A stretch of 64,000 nt of DNA. It comes from Oxalobacteraceae bacterium OTU3CINTB1 (GTDB lineage Bacteria > Pseudomonadota > Gammaproteobacteria > Burkholderiales > Burkholderiaceae_D). The stretch covers positions 2,728,001-2,792,000 of the forward strand of contig CP099652.1 of NCBI GenBank assembly GCA_024123955.1, read 5' to 3'. The notes under the pieces are model-generated. The model was not told the origin of the DNA. It saw nothing but the letters and a program-made list of their open reading frames with translations, and ran no database searches. Position numbers and translations under genes: made by a program. Below are positions 63,891-64,000 of this stretch, piece after piece; within the stretch, counting starts at the first letter, position 1; every line of letters begins with the position of its first letter.

Positions 63891-63966
63891 TAGACTTGCC
63901 CCTCCGGCCTGTGATGAATCGTAGAATCAATTCAAGCGTCACGCTTTTACGAGCACGGAGGCGCTG

Positions 63967-63990
63967 CTAATCCGCCCGACGTGTCTCCGC
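63967..63990. repeat. Dispersed palindromic repeat, copy C (partial)
   Basis: CTAATCCGCCC-GACGTGTCTCCGC, the same right-hand end as copy B (20834-20856) with one base changed. The left part is absent, so it is a remnant. Confidence 0.6.
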
Positions 63991-64000
63991 AGGTTCGACG

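Overview
This is a GC-rich, gene-dense bacterial chromosome segment. The organism is most likely a betaproteobacterium of the Oxalobacteraceae (Massilia/Duganella group). That is an inference from high GC, many PAS/GGDEF/chemotaxis proteins, a monomeric NADP isocitrate dehydrogenase, an FNR-type regulator, curli genes, a PEP-CTERM protein, TonB-linked and carbohydrate-degrading functions. No rRNA, tRNA, CRISPR array, phage or complete insertion sequence was seen.

Region by region. 1-8.8 kb is a glycan-use neighbourhood: a secreted GH42 beta-galactosidase (cut by the left edge), a XylR-type regulator, a tryptophan-halogenase-family flavoprotein, a Tat-exported GH29 fucosidase, a DUF1080 protein, an orphan sugar-binding protein and a NIPSNAP protein. 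9-11.3 kb is icd. 11.5-14.8 kb is a translationally coupled Crp/Fnr - hybrid kinase - response regulator unit. A palindromic repeat and a decayed ornithine cyclodeaminase fragment follow. 15.1-20.2 kb (minus strand) is a csgEFG curli operon with four curlin-repeat proteins. 20.3-23.9 kb holds an SMR exporter, a GlxA-type regulator, glutathione-dependent formaldehyde dehydrogenase and a small GT51 protein.

24.0-31.1 kb is the most unusual block: seven plus-strand genes, terD - ATP-grasp - phosphoribosyltransferase - HAD - StiP/PELOTA - HpcH/HpaI lyase - tandem TerD (TerA-like). The last six are joined by overlaps or very small gaps. It resembles the predicted biosynthetic arm of Ter stress systems but has no TerB, TerC or TerZ in the window. 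31.1-34.5 kb (minus) is a soluble four-PAS chemoreceptor plus a triple-CheW protein. 34.7-41.0 kb holds a D-amino-acid PLP enzyme with a divergent LysR, a GAF-GGDEF cyclase, hemerythrin with a tiny Ser/Gly/Lys protein, and a hybrid kinase.

41.1-44.1 kb is a large secreted GH2 enzyme. 44.2-46.8 kb is a TetR-SDR-MDR unit with two near-identical operators. 46.8-50.5 kb is a LysR-controlled MFS plus two RraA-fold aldolase genes. 50.6-52.1 kb is fnr (with an FNR box) and an orphan sdhB. 52.4-58.4 kb is a complete RND tripartite pump. 58.5-63.9 kb holds a PEP-CTERM protein, a secreted cyanophycinase-like peptidase, a TonB-dependent receptor and an M23 peptidase. A third partial copy of the palindromic repeat lies at the right edge.

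Product calls come from reading translated sequence and remembered family motifs. No database search was run.
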